A DNA stretch of 64,000 nucleotides from Pseudomonas sp. CFBP13508. GTDB lineage: Bacteria; Pseudomonadota; Gammaproteobacteria; Pseudomonadales; Pseudomonadaceae. Location of the stretch: the NCBI RefSeq assembly GCF_005233515.1, contig NZ_QFZZ01000007.1, positions 248,001 through 312,000 on the forward strand. Direction: 5' to 3'. Under the pieces are notes generated by a model. That model did no database searches. It had not been told where the DNA came from and saw nothing but the letters and a program-made list of their open reading frames with translations. Position numbers and translations under genes: made by a program. How positions within the stretch are numbered: position 1 is the stretch's first letter; each line of letters starts with the position of its first letter. Positions 21,964-31,698 of the stretch are shown piece by piece.

Positions 21964-22446
21964 ATGGCTAAACAGAAGAAACACCCAACAGGGACCATCG
22001 CGCAGAACAAAAAGGCGCGACACGATTACTTCATCGAGCACAAGTTCGAGGCTGGTCTGGTCCTGGCCGGCTGGGAAGTAAAAAGTCTGCGGGCGAGCAA
22101 GTTGCAGCTGGTCGACAGCTACGTCCTGCTCAAGGACGGCGAAGCGTGGTTGCTTGGCAGCCACATCACGCCGTTGATGACCGCAAGCACCCACGTCATC
22201 GCCGACCCGGTGCGCACACGCAAACTGCTGCTCAACCGCCGCGAGCTGGACAAGCTTGCCGCCGCCGTGCAGCAAAAGGGTTACGCCTGCGTCTGCCTTT
22301 CCTGGTACTGGAGCAAGCACATGGTCAAGTGCGAGATCGCTCTGGGCAAGGGCAAGAAGGAATACGACAAGCGTGACACCGAGCGCGAGCGCGATGCCGG
22401 TCGTGAATTGCAGCGTGCGGTGCGCAACAAGGGCAAGGAAGACTGA
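21964..22446 (+). CDS. smpB: SsrA-binding protein SmpB
   Basis: Binds tmRNA and positions it in stalled ribosomes for trans-translation. The 160 residues include the OB-fold core with NKKARHDYFIEHKFEAGLVL, GWEVKSLRASK and the lysine/arginine-rich C-terminal tail that mimics the codon-anticodon helix (GKGKKEYDKRDTERERDAGRELQR). The partner RNA ssrA lies 9 kb downstream in this window, separated by the lactate locus. Confidence 0.97.
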   Translation: MAKQKKHPTGTIAQNKKARHDYFIEHKFEAGLVLAGWEVKSLRASKLQLVDSYVLLKDGEAWLLGSHITPLMTASTHVIADPVRTRKLLLNRRELDKLAAAVQQKGYACVCLSWYWSKHMVKCEIALGKGKKEYDKRDTERERDAGRELQRAVRNKGKED

Positions 22447-22467
22447 TCTTCCTCCTTTAGCACCAAT

Positions 22468-22530
22468 TCGCGAGCAGGCTCGCTCCCACCTTGGAATGCA
22501 TTTCAAAGGTGGGAGCGAGCCTGCTCGCGA
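22468..22530. repeat. REP pair (inverted) between smpB and lldR
   Basis: Two perfect 25-bp arms (22468-22492 and 22506-22530, core GAGCGAGCCTGCTCGC) in inverted orientation around 13 nt. Standard Pseudomonas REP doublet between convergent genes, able to form a strong bidirectional hairpin. Confidence 0.9.
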
Positions 22531-22563
22531 AAGCTATTTCAGCATCAACCCAACCACATCTGA

Positions 22564-23331
22564 TCACATCCCCTTGCGCCGCTCCGCGCGAGCCATGCGC
22601 TGTACTTCCTGACGCACCTCTTCCAGCACCTCCTGCACATACAGGATATGTCGGCTGGACACTTCCCGCGCCTGCTCGGCGCGCCCTTCGATAATCGCCA
22701 GATACAATTCCCGATGCTGCGAGATCAGCATGTCGCGGGTTTCCGTGCGCTGCTTGTACATGCCGCCGATGTTGGTCACGACGTTGCGCTTGAGCAGATC
22801 GAACAGTCCGCGAATCGTATGCAGCAACACCGCGTTATGGCTGGCCTCGGCAATCGCCAGATGAAACTTGGCATCCGCCGCGCCCTCCTCCGCCCGGCTG
22901 ACTTCTTCATGGCGCGAGTAGCAATCCTGCAGCTCTTCGAAGGCAGCGGTCAGGCGCTCGCGATCGACATCGGTGGCGCGCAATGCGGCGTAATAGGCGC
23001 ACGATGCCTCCAGGGTATGCCGGAATTCGAGCAAATCACGTTGCGCTTCGGGATTGCTTTCAAGCAATTGCAACAGCGGATCGCTGAACGTCGAACCCAG
23101 GCCTTCCACCACATAATTGCCGCCGCCCTGGCGACTGACCAGCAAGCCTTTGGCCGCGAGTTTCTGAATCGCCTCGCGCAACGACGGGCGTGATACGCCA
23201 AATTGTTCGGCCAGCGTGCGCTCGGCCGGCAACCGCTCGCCCGACTTCAGCGTGCCCTCGAGGATCATCCCCTCGAGGCGCTCGACAATATCGTCAGACA
23301 AACGGCGCTGACGTATCTGATCAAAGCCCAT
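22564..23331 (-). CDS. lldR: GntR/FadR-family lactate regulator (LldR type)
   Basis: Predicted lactate-responsive repressor of the divergent lldP-lutABC-dld operon. The 255 residues contain an N-terminal winged helix (LPAERTLAEQFGVSRPSLREAIQKLAAKGLLVSRQGGGNYV, about 33-76) and a C-terminal FCD ligand domain with the metal histidines (FHLAIAEASHN and the later QHRELYLAI). The FCD subclass, divergent position and the AATTGGT-N3-ACCAATT operator in the spacer support the LldR assignment over PdhR or GlcC. Confidence 0.88.
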   Translation of the reverse strand: MGFDQIRQRRLSDDIVERLEGMILEGTLKSGERLPAERTLAEQFGVSRPSLREAIQKLAAKGLLVSRQGGGNYVVEGLGSTFSDPLLQLLESNPEAQRDLLEFRHTLEASCAYYAALRATDVDRERLTAAFEELQDCYSRHEEVSRAEEGAADAKFHLAIAEASHNAVLLHTIRGLFDLLKRNVVTNIGGMYKQRTETRDMLISQHRELYLAIIEGRAEQAREVSSRHILYVQEVLEEVRQEVQRMARAERRKGM

Positions 23332-23525
23332 AACTCATTTCTCCACGATCCCGACCGCTCGCCGGGGTGTCTATTCTGGCCTATCCGCGCGCCGCCGACA
23401 CCTGCCAGACACCACTTCGCCAAAGCGAATCAGTTGCTCTCTGCACCGTATCTTCGACGAAAGTTTCAGAGCGGCAAATTGACACACCGACATCAAGGCT
23501 TTTACCCTAGCCGACAGCGCTTGTA

Positions 23526-23542
23526 AATTGGTCTTACCAATT
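23526..23542. promoter_or_regulatory. LldR-type operator
   Basis: Perfect palindrome AATTGGT-CTT-ACCAATT, the TGGT-N3-ACCA pattern of FadR-subfamily regulators, about 50 nt before lldP and in the lldR-lldP divergent spacer. Confidence 0.8.
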
Positions 23543-23594
23543 ATCCAAGATTGCTCACAGTGCCTGACCAACAACAATTAGGGGCCACCCCACC

Positions 23595-25289
23595 ATGCAA
23601 ACCTGGCAACAGCTCTACAGTCCGCTCGGCAGCCTTGGCGTCTCCGCTCTCGCGGCCGTCATTCCCATCTTGTTCTTCTTTCTCGCCCTGGCGGTGTTCC
23701 GCCTCAAAGGCCATGTGGCCGGCAGCATCACCCTCGCGCTTTCGATTGCCGTGGCGATTTTCGCCTTCCAGATGCCAGTGGACATGGCCTTCGCCGCCGC
23801 TGGTTACGGTTTCGCTTATGGCCTGTGGCCGATTGCCTGGATCATTGTCGCAGCGGTGTTCCTCTACAAACTGACGGTGAAAAGCGGTCAGTTCGAGGTC
23901 ATCCGCAGCTCGGTCCTGTCGATCACCGATGACCAGCGCTTGCAGGTGTTGCTGATCGGTTTCTGCTTCGGCGCATTTCTGGAAGGCGCCGCCGGTTTCG
24001 GCGCGCCGGTCGCGATTACTGCCGCACTCCTTGTAGGACTGGGCTTCAACCCGCTGTACGCCGCCGGCTTGTGCCTGATTGCCAACACTGCGCCGGTAGC
24101 GTTCGGCGCGCTGGGGATTCCGATCATCGTTGCAGGCCAGGTTACTGGCATCGACGCTTTCAAGATAGGCGCCATGACCGGTCGCCAGCTGCCACTGCTG
24201 TCGCTGTTCGTGCCGTTCTGGCTGGTATTCATGATGGACGGCCTGCGCGGTGTGCGCGAAACCTGGCCGGCCGCGCTGGTGGCAGGCTTGAGTTTCGCCA
24301 TCACCCAATACTTCACCTCCAACTTCATCGGCCCGGAACTGCCGGACATCACCTCGGCACTGGCCAGCCTGATTTCCCTGACCCTGTTCCTCAAGGTCTG
24401 GCAACCACGTCGCGCCGCCGGCCAGCACATCGTTGGCGCCGTGTCCGCTTCGGTGGTCAGCGCCAGCGTCGGCGGCTTCGGCCAGAAGCGCACCACCGTC
24501 GCTTCGCCCTACAGCCTCGGGGAAATTTTCAAGGCGTGGTCGCCGTTCCTGATCCTCACCGTGCTGGTGACGATCTGGACGCTGAAGCCTTTCAAAGCGA
24601 TGTTCGCTGCCGGCGGCTCGATGTACGGCTGGGTGTTCAACTTCGCGATTCCGCACCTTGATCAACTGGTGATCAAGACTGCGCCGATCGTGGCCAACCC
24701 GACCGCGATTCCAGCGGTGTTCAAACTCGACCCGATTTCCGCCACCGGCACGGCGATTTTCTTCTCCGCGCTGATTTCGATGCTGGTACTGAAGATCAAT
24801 TTCAAAACTGGTCTGACCACTTTGAAAGAGACCTTCTACGAACTGCGCTGGCCAATCCTGTCGATCGGCATGGTGCTGGCGTTCGCCTTCGTCACCAACT
24901 ACTCCGGCATGTCCTCGACCATGGCCCTGGTGCTGGCGGGTACTGGCGCCGCGTTCCCGTTCTTCTCGCCGTTCCTCGGTTGGCTGGGCGTATTCCTCAC
25001 CGGTTCGGATACGTCGTCGAACGCGCTGTTCAGTTCGTTGCAAGCGACCACCGCCCACCAGATCGGCGTCAACGACACTTTGCTGGTGGCGGCCAATACC
25101 AGCGGCGGCGTGACCGGCAAGATGATCTCGCCGCAATCGATCGCCGTGGCCTGCGCCGCGACCGGTCTGGTCGGCAAGGAATCGGATCTGTTCCGCTTCA
25201 CCCTCAAGCACAGCCTATTCTTTGCAACCATCGTCGGTTTGATCACCTTGGCTCAGGCCTACTGGTTCACCGGCATGCTGGTGCACTAA
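23595..25289 (+). CDS. lldP: L-lactate permease
   Basis: Proton-coupled uptake of L-lactate, D-lactate and glycolate. The 564-residue LctP-family protein has about 12-14 membrane segments, the conserved FGAFLEGAAGFGAPVAIT signature (about 117-134) and a second repeat with FTNYSGMSST and GSDTSSNALFSSLQ. An AGGGG ribosome site lies 10 nt before the ATG. First gene of the lactate operon, under the operator at 23526-23542. Confidence 0.95.
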   Translation: MQTWQQLYSPLGSLGVSALAAVIPILFFFLALAVFRLKGHVAGSITLALSIAVAIFAFQMPVDMAFAAAGYGFAYGLWPIAWIIVAAVFLYKLTVKSGQFEVIRSSVLSITDDQRLQVLLIGFCFGAFLEGAAGFGAPVAITAALLVGLGFNPLYAAGLCLIANTAPVAFGALGIPIIVAGQVTGIDAFKIGAMTGRQLPLLSLFVPFWLVFMMDGLRGVRETWPAALVAGLSFAITQYFTSNFIGPELPDITSALASLISLTLFLKVWQPRRAAGQHIVGAVSASVVSASVGGFGQKRTTVASPYSLGEIFKAWSPFLILTVLVTIWTLKPFKAMFAAGGSMYGWVFNFAIPHLDQLVIKTAPIVANPTAIPAVFKLDPISATGTAIFFSALISMLVLKINFKTGLTTLKETFYELRWPILSIGMVLAFAFVTNYSGMSSTMALVLAGTGAAFPFFSPFLGWLGVFLTGSDTSSNALFSSLQATTAHQIGVNDTLLVAANTSGGVTGKMISPQSIAVACAATGLVGKESDLFRFTLKHSLFFATIVGLITLAQAYWFTGMLVH

Positions 25290-25314
25290 ACCTACAAGAA
25301 AGACGGAAATAACC

Positions 25315-25338
25315 GACGCCGGCCCGTGATCCGGCGTC
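25315..25338 (+). other. Intra-operon hairpin after lldP
   Basis: Perfect 8-bp stem GACGCCGG / CCGGCGTC with an 8-nt loop and no T-run, in the 149-nt gap between lldP and lutA. It may set permease against enzyme expression by RNA stability. Confidence 0.45.
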
Positions 25339-25438
25339 AGCAATTCACCACCGGGTCTGTAAGGCTGCTGAAAGCAATGCGCTTTATATTCGGCAGCCGC
25401 AGCAGACGGATAACCGGGCCCACCCGGAGACACGCCTG

Positions 25439-26263
25439 ATGAGCGAGCTTTTTTACAACGCCGTGCCGAACGCGACCCGCGTGGCACCGCCACTGCCCGA
25501 ACCTCGGCAATACCCCAGCGAAAAACCGTCGCGGGTCTACCTGTTCGGCACGTGTGTGGTCGACCTGTTCTACCCCGAAGCCGGAATGGACGCGATCCAT
25601 CTGCTGGAGCGCGAAGGGATCCGGGTCGAGTATCCGCAAGGGCAGAGCTGCTGCGGCCAACCGGCCTACACCTCGGGTTACACCGAGCAGGCGCGGACGG
25701 TAGCGCGCTCGCAACTGGCGTTGTTTGTCGGCGATTATCCGGTGGTGGTGCCGTCGGGTTCCTGCGCCGGCATGCTGCGCGAGCATTACGCCGACTTGTT
25801 CAAGGACGAGCCGGAAACGTTGAAACAGGTGCAGGCCCTTGCGGCGCGCACTTATGAACTGGCCGAGTTTCTACTGTTCGTCTGCAAGGTGCAGCTCAAG
25901 GACAGCGGCGAACCGGTGAAAGTCGCGCTGCACACCTCGTGTTCGGCACGCCGCGAAATGAACACCCACCTGCACGGCCGCGAGTTGTTGGCGCAGTTGA
26001 GCAATGTGGAGCGGGTTAATCACGACCACGAAAGCGAATGCTGTGGCTTCGGTGGGACATTCAGCGTCCGTATGCCAGACATTTCCGGCGCGATGGTGGC
26101 TGACAAGACCCGTGCGTTGAAAGAATCCGGCGCGCACAAGGTACTGAGTGCCGACTGCGGCTGTTTGATGAACATCAACGGCGCGCTGGAGAAACAGCAG
26201 GAAGCGTTACGCGGGCAACATCTGGCAAGCTTCCTCTGGCAGCGAACCGGAGGTGCGCAATGA
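25439..26263 (+). CDS. lutA: L-lactate utilisation protein LutA (LldE), Fe-S/CCG subunit
   Basis: Subunit of the LutABC (LldEFG) iron-sulfur L-lactate dehydrogenase that oxidises L-lactate to pyruvate. The 274-residue protein carries two cysteine-rich CCG domains: SCCGQPAYTSGYTEQA (about 70-85) and ECCGFGGTFSVRMPDIS (about 199-215), each with an upstream cysteine set. A GGAG ribosome site precedes the ATG. It shares ATGA with lutB. Confidence 0.93.
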   Translation: MSELFYNAVPNATRVAPPLPEPRQYPSEKPSRVYLFGTCVVDLFYPEAGMDAIHLLEREGIRVEYPQGQSCCGQPAYTSGYTEQARTVARSQLALFVGDYPVVVPSGSCAGMLREHYADLFKDEPETLKQVQALAARTYELAEFLLFVCKVQLKDSGEPVKVALHTSCSARREMNTHLHGRELLAQLSNVERVNHDHESECCGFGGTFSVRMPDISGAMVADKTRALKESGAHKVLSADCGCLMNINGALEKQQEALRGQHLASFLWQRTGGAQ

Positions 26264-27717
26264 GCACCTCGACGATTATTCCTACGGTCGCCGTAGAAGA
26301 AGACTTCCGAACCCGGGCACACAATGCCTTGGGTGATCAGCAGCTGCGGAACAACTTCCGCACTGCCATGGATTCACTGATGACCAAGCGGGCAGCCGCT
26401 TTCAGTGATCCCGAAGAAAGAGAAAATTTGCGCGCACTGGGCAATTCGATCAAGGCCCGCGCGCTGTCCAAGTTGCCCGACCTGCTCGAGCAACTGGAAC
26501 AGAACCTGACCCGCAACGGTGTGACAGTGCACTGGGCGGAAACGGTGGACGAGGCCAATGGCATCGTCTTATCGATCATCCGCGCTCACGAGGCGCGGCA
26601 AGTGATCAAGGGCAAATCGATGGTCAGCGAAGAGATGGAGATGAACCATTTCCTCGAGGCTCGGGACATTGAATGTCTGGAGTCCGACATGGGGGAGTAC
26701 ATCGTCCAGCTCGACCACGAGAAGCCTTCACACATCATTATGCCGGCGATCCACAAGAATGCCGGTCAGGTCGCGTCCTTGTTCCACGACAAACTTGGCG
26801 TGGAATACACCAAGGACGTTGACCAACTCATTCAGATCGGTCGCAGGGTCCTGCGGCAGAAATTCTTCGAAGCCGACATCGGCGTCTCCGGCGTCAACTT
26901 CGCCGTCGCCGAAACCGGCACCCTGCTGCTGGTGGAAAACGAAGGCAACGGGCGCATGACCACCACCGTGCCGCCGGTGCATATCGCCGTTACCGGCATC
27001 GAAAAAGTCGTGGAGAACCTGCGCGACGTGGTGCCGCTGCTGTCACTGCTGACGCGCTCGGCGCTGGGCATTCCGATCACCACTTACGTCAACATGATCT
27101 CCGGCCCGCGCAAGGAACACGAACTCGATGGCCCGCAGGAAGTGCATCTGGTGCTGCTCGACAACGGTCGCAGCCAGGCTTTCGCCGACAGTGAATTGCG
27201 CCAGACCCTGAACTGCATCCGCTGCGGCGCCTGCATGAATCATTGCCCGGTATACACGCGAGTGGGCGGCCACACTTATGGCGAGGTTTATCCGGGGCCG
27301 ATCGGCAAAATCATCACCCCGCATATGGTCGGCCTGGCCAAGGTCCCGGACCACCCGAGCGCGTCCTCACTGTGCGGCGCCTGCGGTGAAGTCTGCCCGG
27401 TGAAGATTCCGATCCCGGCGATCCTGCGCCGTCTGCGTGAGGAAAACGTCAAAGCTCCGGACGCGCCGAATCAGGTGATGCGCGGTCAGGGCAGCAAGTA
27501 TTCGCGCAAGGAACGGTTCATCTGGAACGCCTGGGCCAGACTCAACAGCTCGCCGACGCTGTACCGCTTGTTCGCTTTTTTCGCCACGCGCCTGCGCGCC
27601 CTTACGCCGAGCAATGTCGGCCCATGGACGCAAAACCACAGCGCGCCAAAACCGGCCGCGCGTTCGTTGCATGACATGGCCCGCGAGCATCTGGGCAAAC
27701 AGGGAGAGCGTCGATGA
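26260..27717 (+). CDS. lutB: L-lactate utilisation protein LutB (LldF)
   Basis: Fe-S subunit of LutABC. The 485 residues start with an LUD domain (residues about 75-300, with KGKSMVSEEMEMNHFLEARDIE). A ferredoxin-like section follows with two 4Fe-4S motifs, CIRCGACMNHCPVY and CGACGEVCPVKIPI, then a C-terminal helical tail. ATGA overlaps on both sides (with lutA and lutC) indicate tight translational coupling. Confidence 0.94.
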   Translation: MSTSTIIPTVAVEEDFRTRAHNALGDQQLRNNFRTAMDSLMTKRAAAFSDPEERENLRALGNSIKARALSKLPDLLEQLEQNLTRNGVTVHWAETVDEANGIVLSIIRAHEARQVIKGKSMVSEEMEMNHFLEARDIECLESDMGEYIVQLDHEKPSHIIMPAIHKNAGQVASLFHDKLGVEYTKDVDQLIQIGRRVLRQKFFEADIGVSGVNFAVAETGTLLLVENEGNGRMTTTVPPVHIAVTGIEKVVENLRDVVPLLSLLTRSALGIPITTYVNMISGPRKEHELDGPQEVHLVLLDNGRSQAFADSELRQTLNCIRCGACMNHCPVYTRVGGHTYGEVYPGPIGKIITPHMVGLAKVPDHPSASSLCGACGEVCPVKIPIPAILRRLREENVKAPDAPNQVMRGQGSKYSRKERFIWNAWARLNSSPTLYRLFAFFATRLRALTPSNVGPWTQNHSAPKPAARSLHDMAREHLGKQGERR

Positions 27718-28385
27718 GCGCCAAGCAAAATATCCTCGGCAAGCTGCGGAAAAGTCTGACCGGCACCACGCCAATTGCCGACAACTTCGACGTCGATCTG
27801 GTCACTCAGCCCTACACCTACAGCGCCGAGCAACGCATCCCGCAACTGCGCAAACTGATGGAAGCGGTGCACACCGAAATCCACCTGACCTCGGGCGCCG
27901 AGTGGCCGGCATTACTGGCGCAACTGCTGCGCGACCGCCAATTGCCGAGCCTGCTGATCGCACCGACCACACCGCACGGGCAACGCATCGCACAGCACTG
28001 GGCGAACAATCCCGAGCTGCCAGAACTGAAGTCCTACGACCGGCCAATGGAAGCGTGGAAAGCCGAGCTGTTCAACGACACCCCGGCCAGCCTCACCGGC
28101 ACCCTCGGTGCGATCGCCGCAACCGGCAGCCTGATCATCTGGCCTACCCGTGAGGAACCACGCTTGATGAGCCTGGTGCCGCCGGTGCATTTCGCCCTGC
28201 TCAAGGCCAGCGAAATCCGCGACAACTTCTATCAGGTGCAAGAGGAATTCGAATGGGCGCAAGGCATGCCGACCAACGCGCTGCTGGTCTCCGGCCCGTC
28301 GAAAACCGCCGATATTGAACAGGTCCTCGCCTACGGCGCGCATGGCCCGAAAGATCTGGTCGTGCTGATTCTGGAGGATCAATGA
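27714..28385 (+). CDS. lutC: L-lactate utilisation protein LutC (LldG)
   Basis: Third component of the L-lactate dehydrogenase complex. It has 223 residues with a single LUD domain: GAIAATGSLIIWP and LMSLVPPVHFALLKASEIRDN are the typical motifs, and the end carries SGPSKTADIEQVLAYGAHGPKDL. It begins inside the lutB stop (ATGA) and ends inside the dld start. Confidence 0.93.
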   Translation: MSAKQNILGKLRKSLTGTTPIADNFDVDLVTQPYTYSAEQRIPQLRKLMEAVHTEIHLTSGAEWPALLAQLLRDRQLPSLLIAPTTPHGQRIAQHWANNPELPELKSYDRPMEAWKAELFNDTPASLTGTLGAIAATGSLIIWPTREEPRLMSLVPPVHFALLKASEIRDNFYQVQEEFEWAQGMPTNALLVSGPSKTADIEQVLAYGAHGPKDLVVLILEDQ

Positions 28386-31192
28386 GTCTTCCTGCCGCTT
28401 TCTTGCGTGATGCCGAGCAACTGATTCCAGCAGACCGGCGCTTCGACGATCCGCTGTCGACCCTGGCCTTTGGCACCGACGCCAGTTTCTATCGACTGAT
28501 CCCGAAACTGGTGATCCGCGTTGAGTCCGAAGATGAGGTAGTGGCGCTGCTGCAACTGGCTCAGCGCGACAACGTGCCGGTGACCTTCCGCGCCGCCGGC
28601 ACCAGCCTGTCCGGGCAGGCGATCAGCGACTCCGTGCTGATCGTGCTTGGGGATAACTGGAACGCCCGCGAGATTCGCGGCCAGGGCACGCAAATCCGCC
28701 TGCAACCGGGAGTGATCGGCGCGCAGGCCAACGCCTGGCTGGCACCGTTCGGACGCAAGATCGGCCCGGACCCGGCGTCGATCAATGCTTGCAAGATCGG
28801 CGGCATCGTCGCCAACAACGCCAGCGGCATGTGCTGTGGCACCGCGCAGAATACCTATCACACCCTGGCCGGGATTCGCCTGGTGCTGGCCGATGGCACG
28901 CGCCTCGACACTGAAGACCCTGCCAGCGTCGCGGCATTTCGCTCCAGCCACGGCGAGTTGCTCGAACGCTTGGCGACATTGGGTCGCGAGACCCGCGCCA
29001 ACGCCGAACTGGCCGCAAGAATCCGCCACAAATACCGTCTGAAAAATACCACCGGCCTGTCGCTCAACGCCTTGGTGGATTTCGACGAGCCTGTGGATAT
29101 CCTGAGCCACCTGCTGGTCGGCTCCGAAGGCACGCTCGGCTTCATCAGCGCGGTGACTTACGACACCGTCATCGATCACCCGAACAAGGCCTCGGCGCTG
29201 ATCGTGTTCCCCAATGTCGAAACCTGCTGCAACGCGGTGACCGTGCTGAAAAGCCAACCGGTGTCAGCGGTGGAGTTGCTCGACCGACGCAGTCTGCGCT
29301 CGGTGCAGGACAAAAAAGGCATGCCCGCTTTCGTACAGCTGCTGTCGGAAAATGCCTGCGCGCTGCTCATCGAATCCCGCGCCGCCACGTCGACATTGCT
29401 ACAGGAGCAACTGGGGCAAATCATGGCGTCCCTGCGCGATTTCCCCGTAGAGAAGCAGGTCGACTTCACCGAAGATCCGGTGGAAAACGCCCGCCTCTGG
29501 GCCATCCGCAAAGACACCTTCCCCGCCGTCGGCGCCGTGCGCAAAACCGGCACCACGGTGATCATCGAAGACGTGACCTTCCCGGTCGAACAACTGGCCA
29601 TCGGCGTCAATCGCCTGATCGAGCTGTTCGACAAACATGCCTACGACGAAGCGATCCTTTTCGGACACGCACTGGAAGGCAATCTGCACTTCGTCTTCAC
29701 CCAAGGCTTCAACAGCCCGGAAGAAATCGCACGCTACCAAGCGTTCATGGACGACGTCGCGCAACTGGTCGCGGTGGAATTCGGCGGCTCGCTGAAAGCC
29801 GAACACGGCACCGGCCGCAACATGGCGCCGTTCGTGGAACTGGAATGGGGCAGCGACGCCTATCAACTTATGTGGCAGCTCAAACGCCTGCTCGACCCCA
29901 ACGGCATTCTCAATCCGGACGTGGTGCTCAGCGAAGATCCGCAGATCCACCTCAAGCACCTGAAACCGCTGCCGGCCGCTGACGAGATTGTGGACAAGTG
30001 CATCGAGTGCGGTTTTTGCGAACCGGTCTGCCCATCGAAAGGCCTGACTTTGAGCCCGCGCCAGCGCATCGTGATCTGGCGCGATATCCAGGCGAAAAAG
30101 CGCGCCGGCGTCGACACCACAGAACTGGAAAAAGCCTACGAGTACCAAGGCATCGACACCTGCGCCGCGACCGGCCTGTGTGCGCAACGCTGCCCTGTAG
30201 GCATCAACACCGGCGAACTGGTGAAAAAGCTCCGTGGCCGACACGCCACGCATCAGAAAACCGCTGACTGGATCGAAGGAAATTTCGCCAAAACCCTGCA
30301 AGGCGCACGCTTCACCCTGCACGTCGCCAACGGCGCGCGAATGATGCTCGGCGCACCGCGTCTGGCAAAGTTGTCGGCGACGCTGACGCGCTTGTCCAAA
30401 GGCCAGGTGCCGCTGTGGACCAACGCCATGCCACAACCGGAAAAAGCCATTCGCTTCAGCCCGAGCGTGGCCGACGAGCGCCCGCGCGTGGTTTATCTGG
30501 CAGCTTGCGTCTCGCGGGTCATGGGCCCGGCGGCGGGCGACAAAGAACAGATGTCGCTATACGACAAAACCCGTGGCCTGCTGGAAAAGGCCGGTTACCA
30601 GGTCGTCTTTCCCGACAACCAGGACAATCTCTGCTGCGGCCAGCCGTTCGCCTCCAAAGGCTACGCCGAACAGGCCGAGCACAAGCGCCAGGAACTGATC
30701 AGCGCCCTGCTCCACGCCAGTCGCGGCGGCCTCGACCCGATCTATTGCGACACCAGCCCGTGTACGTTGCGACTGGTTCAGGACATCGGCGAAACGCGAC
30801 TGGATCTGTACGATCCGGTGCGCTTCATCCGTACGCATCTGCTGGATCGCCTGGACTTCACACCCCAGCAAGCGCCGATTGCCGTGCACGTGACCTGCAG
30901 CACTCAGCACTTGGGCGAAAGCCAGGCGCTGATCGATCTGGCGCGCAAATGCAGCAACACCGTGGTAATTCCCGAAGGCATACATTGCTGCGGATTTGCC
31001 GGCGACAAAGGCTTCACCACGCCGGAGCTGAACAGCCATTCGCTGCGTACGCTCAAGGACGCCGTGCAGCACTGCAGCGAGGGCATTTCCACCAGCCGCA
31101 CGTGCGAAATCGGCCTGACCCAACATGGCGGAATCGACTACCACGGGCTGGTTTATCTGGTGGATCGAGTGACCCGGGCGAAGGCTGTCTGA
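28382..31192 (+). CDS. dld: FAD/Fe-S D-lactate dehydrogenase (Dld-II type)
   Basis: Membrane-associated respiratory D-lactate oxidation to pyruvate. The 936 residues read as FAD-binding PCMH domain (about 40-270, with TFRAAGTSLSGQ), FAD-oxidase C-terminal domain (about 290-540, with GHALEGNLHFVF and EHGTGRNMAPFVE), two 4Fe-4S motifs (CIECGFCEPVCPS and CAATGLCAQRCPVG), and two CCG domains (CCGQPFASKGY and CCGFAGDKGF). This is the layout of Shewanella-type Dld-II, not the shorter quinone Dld of E. coli. It follows lutC with an ATGA overlap. Confidence 0.93.
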   Translation: MSLPAAFLRDAEQLIPADRRFDDPLSTLAFGTDASFYRLIPKLVIRVESEDEVVALLQLAQRDNVPVTFRAAGTSLSGQAISDSVLIVLGDNWNAREIRGQGTQIRLQPGVIGAQANAWLAPFGRKIGPDPASINACKIGGIVANNASGMCCGTAQNTYHTLAGIRLVLADGTRLDTEDPASVAAFRSSHGELLERLATLGRETRANAELAARIRHKYRLKNTTGLSLNALVDFDEPVDILSHLLVGSEGTLGFISAVTYDTVIDHPNKASALIVFPNVETCCNAVTVLKSQPVSAVELLDRRSLRSVQDKKGMPAFVQLLSENACALLIESRAATSTLLQEQLGQIMASLRDFPVEKQVDFTEDPVENARLWAIRKDTFPAVGAVRKTGTTVIIEDVTFPVEQLAIGVNRLIELFDKHAYDEAILFGHALEGNLHFVFTQGFNSPEEIARYQAFMDDVAQLVAVEFGGSLKAEHGTGRNMAPFVELEWGSDAYQLMWQLKRLLDPNGILNPDVVLSEDPQIHLKHLKPLPAADEIVDKCIECGFCEPVCPSKGLTLSPRQRIVIWRDIQAKKRAGVDTTELEKAYEYQGIDTCAATGLCAQRCPVGINTGELVKKLRGRHATHQKTADWIEGNFAKTLQGARFTLHVANGARMMLGAPRLAKLSATLTRLSKGQVPLWTNAMPQPEKAIRFSPSVADERPRVVYLAACVSRVMGPAAGDKEQMSLYDKTRGLLEKAGYQVVFPDNQDNLCCGQPFASKGYAEQAEHKRQELISALLHASRGGLDPIYCDTSPCTLRLVQDIGETRLDLYDPVRFIRTHLLDRLDFTPQQAPIAVHVTCSTQHLGESQALIDLARKCSNTVVIPEGIHCCGFAGDKGFTTPELNSHSLRTLKDAVQHCSEGISTSRTCEIGLTQHGGIDYHGLVYLVDRVTRAKAV

Positions 31193-31321
31193 AAAAAAAT
31201 AGAACTCTTGAGCGAGACGGCAATCCACAGAACAGGCCCTGACAAATCGGGGCTTTTCCTCCATTCGATGGCTCGCCCAGCGGTCAGCGAAGCCTGGATC
31301 CCTCAGTTCAAGGAGATACAC

Positions 31322-31600
31322 ATGAAGCGTTCTGTACTGTTAGGTCTGTTCGTTACTGCCTCGATGATGGCGTCCACTTCGTTCGCCGAAGACAAGCCTG
31401 CTGACCTGTGTGATGCCAATATTCAGACCATCAACAATGCCAAGGGGCAGCTGTCAGCGAATCCGGAACTGAGCCAGCGCGCTAACGCCAGTGTGAGCAA
31501 GGCCGAGGCGCTCAAGGCTCAAGGCAAAATCGACGATTGCATTGCGGAAACCTCGCAAACCATCGTCGAACTGCGCAAATCCACCGGCACCAACAACTGA
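31322..31600 (+). CDS. Small exported protein, unknown function
   Basis: 92-residue protein starting MKRSVLLGLFVTASMMASTSFA, a clear Sec signal peptide with cleavage likely after SFA. The mature part is about 70 residues, helical, with two cysteines (DLC and DDC) that could form a disulfide. Longer upstream reading is unlikely because an AAGGAG site lies 7 nt before this ATG. Not recognised beyond resemblance to small Pseudomonas periplasmic proteins. A GC hairpin (31613-31632) follows the stop. Confidence 0.75.
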   Translation: MKRSVLLGLFVTASMMASTSFAEDKPADLCDANIQTINNAKGQLSANPELSQRANASVSKAEALKAQGKIDDCIAETSQTIVELRKSTGTNN

Positions 31601-31698
31601 TCCATATTGACGGGCCAACCTGCGGGTTGGCCTCGTCGGCAGATTGACGTACACTGTGCACGCTTGTTGCCCGATCAGATTCACCGGGCAATGAGTTC

